DNA from: an uncultured Comamonadaceae bacterium
Lineage (GTDB): Bacteria > Pseudomonadota > Gammaproteobacteria > Burkholderiales > Burkholderiaceae
Assembly: GCA_946482115.1 (NCBI GenBank)
Contig: CAMLQP010000044.1
Span: 1-15,064 of the forward strand
Direction of reading: 5' to 3'
Length of the DNA stretch: 15,064 nucleotides
Shown: piece after piece, positions 13,501 through 15,064 of the stretch
Numbering within the stretch: position 1 is the stretch's first letter
Layout: every line of letters starts with the position of its first letter
Notes under the pieces: generated by a model
The model's database searches: none
Seen by the model: only the letters and a program-made list of their open reading frames with translations
Told to the model about the DNA's origin: nothing
Translations under genes and position numbers: made by a program

Positions 13501-13960
13501 CGAGCGCTTTCGCCAGACGCTGCACGCCACGCTGGACCGGCTGCGCCTGCCGGCCGGTGCTGTCTGCTTCGAGATCACCGAAACGGCCGCGGTGGCCAAC
13601 CTCTCCAAGGTGGTGGAGTTCATCCACGAGGTCAAGGCGCTCGGCTGCGCCTTCGCGCTGGACGATTTCGGCAGCGGCCTGTCGTCATTCGCCTACCTGA
13701 AGAACCTGCCGGTCGATTACCTGAAGATCGACGGCAGCTTCGTCAAGGACATCGAGCTCGATCCCATGGACCTGGCCATGGTGCAGGCCATCAACGCCAT
13801 CGGCCACGTGATGGGTCTCAAGACCATCGCCGAGTACGTGGCCACCGAGGGCATCCTGCAGCGGGTGAAGGAACTGGGTATCGACTATGCCCAGGGCTAC
13901 CACCTGGGCGAGCCGCAACCCCTGGCCGAAAGCCAGGGCGTCAAGATGATGCCGAGGTGA
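10556..13960 (+). CDS. ammonium transporter-PAS-PAS-GGDEF-EAL fusion (ammonium-sensing c-di-GMP transceptor)
   Basis: The 1134-residue inner-membrane protein starts with a full Amt domain (about 1-385). Conserved pore elements are present: FQMMF and AERMRF (97-119), Trp142, Asp161, the twin histidines His169 and His323, Phe221 and Ser225 in GWFGFNGGS, and Asp314-Asp315. A HAMP-like linker follows (about 400-450), then two PAS-like segments (about 452-565 and 572-695). The diguanylate cyclase has an intact GGDEF (783-787) and an I-site R774xxD777 spaced five residues before it. The EAL domain keeps ExLxR (915-919), Asn974, Glu1009, Asp1036-Asp1037, Lys1057, Glu1093 and Gln1113, so both activities look possible. 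The ATG at 10556 has AGGAG ten bases upstream; the frame stays open further upstream only as antisense of the tRNA. The likely job is to turn ammonium passage or binding into c-di-GMP change. Whether it still transports is unknown. Confidence 0.93.
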   Translation: MSDMPAVDLLWVLICSVLVFVMQSGFLCLESGLTRNKNSINVAVKNVADFAVATGVYWMVGFGLMFGASSHGWWGGDHFGLFSQIDMRPTVVAFLLFQMMFCATSATIVSGAVAERMRFVTYLYLTGFVSLLVYPVFGHWAWGGPLQGSPNGWLVAMGFTDFAGSTVVHSLGGWVSLAAIMIIGPRSGRFMPGEPARNIPAGNLPLAMVGVLILFFGWFGFNGGSTLALNHAVPGIMVNTMLGGASGILSGLAIGWWQRGRCEIHYLLNGALAGLVAITAGAHAVSPLQAWVIGAIAAGLMVVCNEWLLRWRIDDAVGAIPAHLMPGVWGTLAVGFFGDLSVLNNGNTRFEQIGVQALGVAACALWAFGTTWVFLKVLGRFGPLRVTVEDEHVGLNVSEHGTRTELIDLVEAMEGHSRSGALTERVPVEPFTEVGQVASAYNRVITALESATQQTRAVIRDMRDGIVTFTREGLLTSLNPGAEKLFGVQAAGAIGMPFQQLLRRAGSHQVPESEQLCRVGAKLELRIARPGAGRVFYEISVSENRVGDDLQFTGMVRDISERKQVEVQLYRERDLAQVTLASIGDGVITTDEAGLIQYLNPVAERLTGWSTVQAHGQSIGAVYRLRDEKSGQVLPVPVRNVLHTGQVASRLEHALLVQRDGGTVPVLDTAAPIRSREGFLMGAVLVFHDVTVTLNLSRELSHQASHDALTGIPNRREFERRLGELLSRPAERDDMHVVCYLDLDQFKIVNDTCGHVAGDELLRQVAQLIRAQLRAADVLARLGGDEFGLILQSCPIERAQELSERVRGAIADFRFAWEGKSFSIGVSIGLVPLQGEVRDLGAVLSAADAACYAAKESGRNRVHVYQADDSKLLEQHGQMQWVARLQSALDEDRLRLYVQPIVPLHDGEGMKPHYEILVRLIEDGKLVGPGTFLPAAERYGLMPRIDQWVVHNTLAWVGDRVRRNGGVDGVYCINLSGASLSDERFRQTLHATLDRLRLPAGAVCFEITETAAVANLSKVVEFIHEVKALGCAFALDDFGSGLSSFAYLKNLPVDYLKIDGSFVKDIELDPMDLAMVQAINAIGHVMGLKTIAEYVATEGILQRVKELGIDYAQGYHLGEPQPLAESQGVKMMPR

Positions 13961-13962
13961 GT

Positions 13963-13990
13963 CCCCCGGCGCCACAGGCGGCGCCGGGGG
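13963..13990. terminator. 11-bp GC hairpin between convergent genes
   Basis: An exact 11-bp stem (13963-13973 with 13980-13990) with a six-base loop sits between the two stop codons (13960 and 13994). There is no T-run on either side, but its strength and place suggest a shared bidirectional terminator. Confidence 0.55.
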
Positions 13991-13991
13991 A

Positions 13992-15064
13992 TTACTTCAG
14001 CACGTCGCCGACGCAGAGGTACTTGATCTCGACGTAGTCGTCCATGCCGTGGTGCGAGCCCTCGCGGCCCAGGCCGGACTGCTTGACGCCACCGAAGGGC
14101 ACGTGTTCGGTGGCGATGATGCCGACGTTGATGCCCACCATGCCGTATTCCAGCGCCTCGCTGACGCGGAAGATGCGGCCGACGTCGCGGCTGTAGAGGT
14201 AGCTGGCCAGACCGAACTCGGTGTTGTTGGCAGCGGCAATGGCTTCCTGCTCGGTCTTGAACCTGAACACCGGCGCGAACGGGCCAAAGGTTTCCTCGCG
14301 GGCGCACAGCATGTCGGCCGTGGCGTTGGCCACCACCGTGGGTTCGAAGAACTGGCCGCCGAGCTTCTTGCCACCGGCCAGCACCTGGCCGCCCTTGGCC
14401 ACGGCATCGGCCACGTGGCGCTCCACCTTCTCGACCGCGGCGTCCTCGATCAGCGGGCCCTGCACCACGCCGTCTTCAAAGCCGTTGCCGACCTTGAGTG
14501 CCTTGACCTTGGCCGCGAATTTGGCCACGAACTGGTCATACACGCCCTCCTGCACGTACAGGCGGTTGGCGCAGACGCAGGTCTGCCCGGCGTTGCGGTA
14601 TTTGCTGGCCATGGCGCCCTCCACGGCGCTGTCGATGTCGGCGTCGTCGAACACGATGAAGGGCGCGTTGCCGCCCAGTTCCAGCGACAGCTTCTTGACC
14701 GTGGGCGCGCACTGAGCCATCAGGATGCGGCCGACCTCGGTGGAGCCGGTGAAGGACAGGTGGCGCACGGTGTCGCTCTCGCACAGCACCTTGCCCACGG
14801 CGATGCTGCCCGCGCCGTCGGCGGTGAGCACGTTGAGCACGCCAGCCGGAATGCCGGCGCGCACCGCCAGTTCGGCCGCGGCCAGCGCGGTCAGGGGCGT
14901 CAGTTCGGCCGGCTTGATCACCACCGGACAGCCGGCCGCCAGCGCGGGCGCCACCTTGCGGGTGATCATGGCGAGCGGGAAGTTCCAGGGCGTGATGGCC
15001 GCGCACACGCCGATGGGCTGCTTGAGCACCAGCAGGCGGCGGTTGTTGTCGAACTGGGGCAGGG
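13992..15064 (-). CDS. gabD: succinate-semialdehyde dehydrogenase (NADP+), 5' end outside window
   Basis: GabD oxidises succinate semialdehyde to succinate, the last step of the GABA shunt. About 356 residues are visible; full proteins have about 480-490, so roughly the first quarter lies beyond the window. Seen in order are TPWNFP, the cofactor-fold segment [10 protein letters not shown], the general-base Glu in LELGGNAPF (codon at 14681-14679) and the catalytic Cys in [13 protein letters not shown] (codon at 14579-14577). The C terminus reads [13 protein letters not shown]. The GQTCVCANR block and the ending [23 protein letters not shown] are typical of GabD rather than of betaine or general aldehyde dehydrogenases, though glutarate-semialdehyde dehydrogenases are close. 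An in-frame GTG at 15029 lies inside the domain and is not the start. It converges on the Amt-GGDEF-EAL gene, sharing a hairpin. Confidence 0.92.
   Translation of the reverse strand, partial: LPQFDNNRRLLVLKQPIGVCAAITPWNFPLAMITRKVAPALAAGCPVVIKPAELTPLTALAAAELAVRAGIPAGVLNVLTADGAGSIAVGKVLCESDTVRHLSFTGSTEVGRILMAQCAPTVKKLSLELGGNAPFIVFDDADIDSAVEGAMASKYRNAGQTCVCANRLYVQEGVYDQFVAKFAAKVKALKVGNGFEDGVVQGPLIEDAAVEKVERHVADAVAKGGQVLAGGKKLGGQFFEPTVVANATADMLCAREETFGPFAPVFRFKTEQEAIAAANNTEFGLASYLYSRDVGRIFRVSEALEYGMVGINVGIIATEHVPFGGVKQSGLGREGSHHGMDDYVEIKYLCVGDVLK

Noticed and set aside
11081..13627. Minus-strand open frame of 848 codons
   Set aside because: Antisense to the Amt-GGDEF-EAL gene. The composition is biased to His/Gln/Val/Gly, as expected for the complement of GC-rich codons.

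Overview
This GC-rich window looks like a chromosomal segment from a betaproteobacterium of the order Burkholderiales, most likely Comamonadaceae (Hydrogenophaga, Rhodoferax or similar). The placement rests on protein style: an IF-1 with a C-terminal tail beside a short RRM protein, ChrB/ChrA with an SOD, and Burkholderiales-type GabD and tRNA-Gly. No phage, insertion sequence, integrase or CRISPR array was seen. Both ends of the window cut through genes.

Layout, left to right. (1) 1-3168: the 3' two thirds of an ATP-dependent 5-oxoprolinase, translationally coupled (GTGA overlap) to pyroglutamyl-peptidase I. Together they release and open pyroglutamate. The pair ends at a good intrinsic terminator. 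(2) 3186-4515: two gene fragments facing each other. One is the sensor half of a methyl-accepting chemotaxis-type protein (+), the other the first 162 codons of an MrpA antiporter subunit (-). They meet abruptly near position 4030, either a rearrangement scar or an assembly chimera. (3) 4634-5875: a cassette with an operator-like array of GAACA/TGTTC half-sites, an extended -10 promoter and a roughly 245-base structured leader. It is followed by a 74-residue unknown protein, IF-1 and an RRM RNA-binding protein, a set typical of cold or growth-arrest translation adaptation.

(4) 5980-10174 (-): a four-gene chromate-resistance operon in the order chrB, chrA, SOD-rhodanese fusion, exported metallo-beta-lactamase-fold protein. 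ATG/TGA overlap and short gaps join the genes. A perfect 9-bp-arm palindrome sits over the chrB promoter and start codon, and the chrB transcript may be leaderless. (5) 10198-10355 (-): tRNA-Gly(CCC) with its own -10 box and intrinsic terminator. (6) 10388-13990 (+): a 1134-residue fusion of a complete-looking ammonium transporter with a HAMP-like linker, two PAS-like segments, GGDEF and EAL. It is preceded by an excellent sigma-54 promoter match and an NtrC-like site, so it should be an ammonium-sensing c-di-GMP transceptor made under nitrogen limitation. (7) 13992-15064 (-): the C-terminal three quarters of NADP-type succinate-semialdehyde dehydrogenase GabD.

The most interesting items are the nitrogen-regulated Amt-GGDEF-EAL protein, the chromate operon with its fused SOD-rhodanese and variant metallohydrolase, the structured leader of the IF-1/RRM cassette, and the MCP/MrpA junction.
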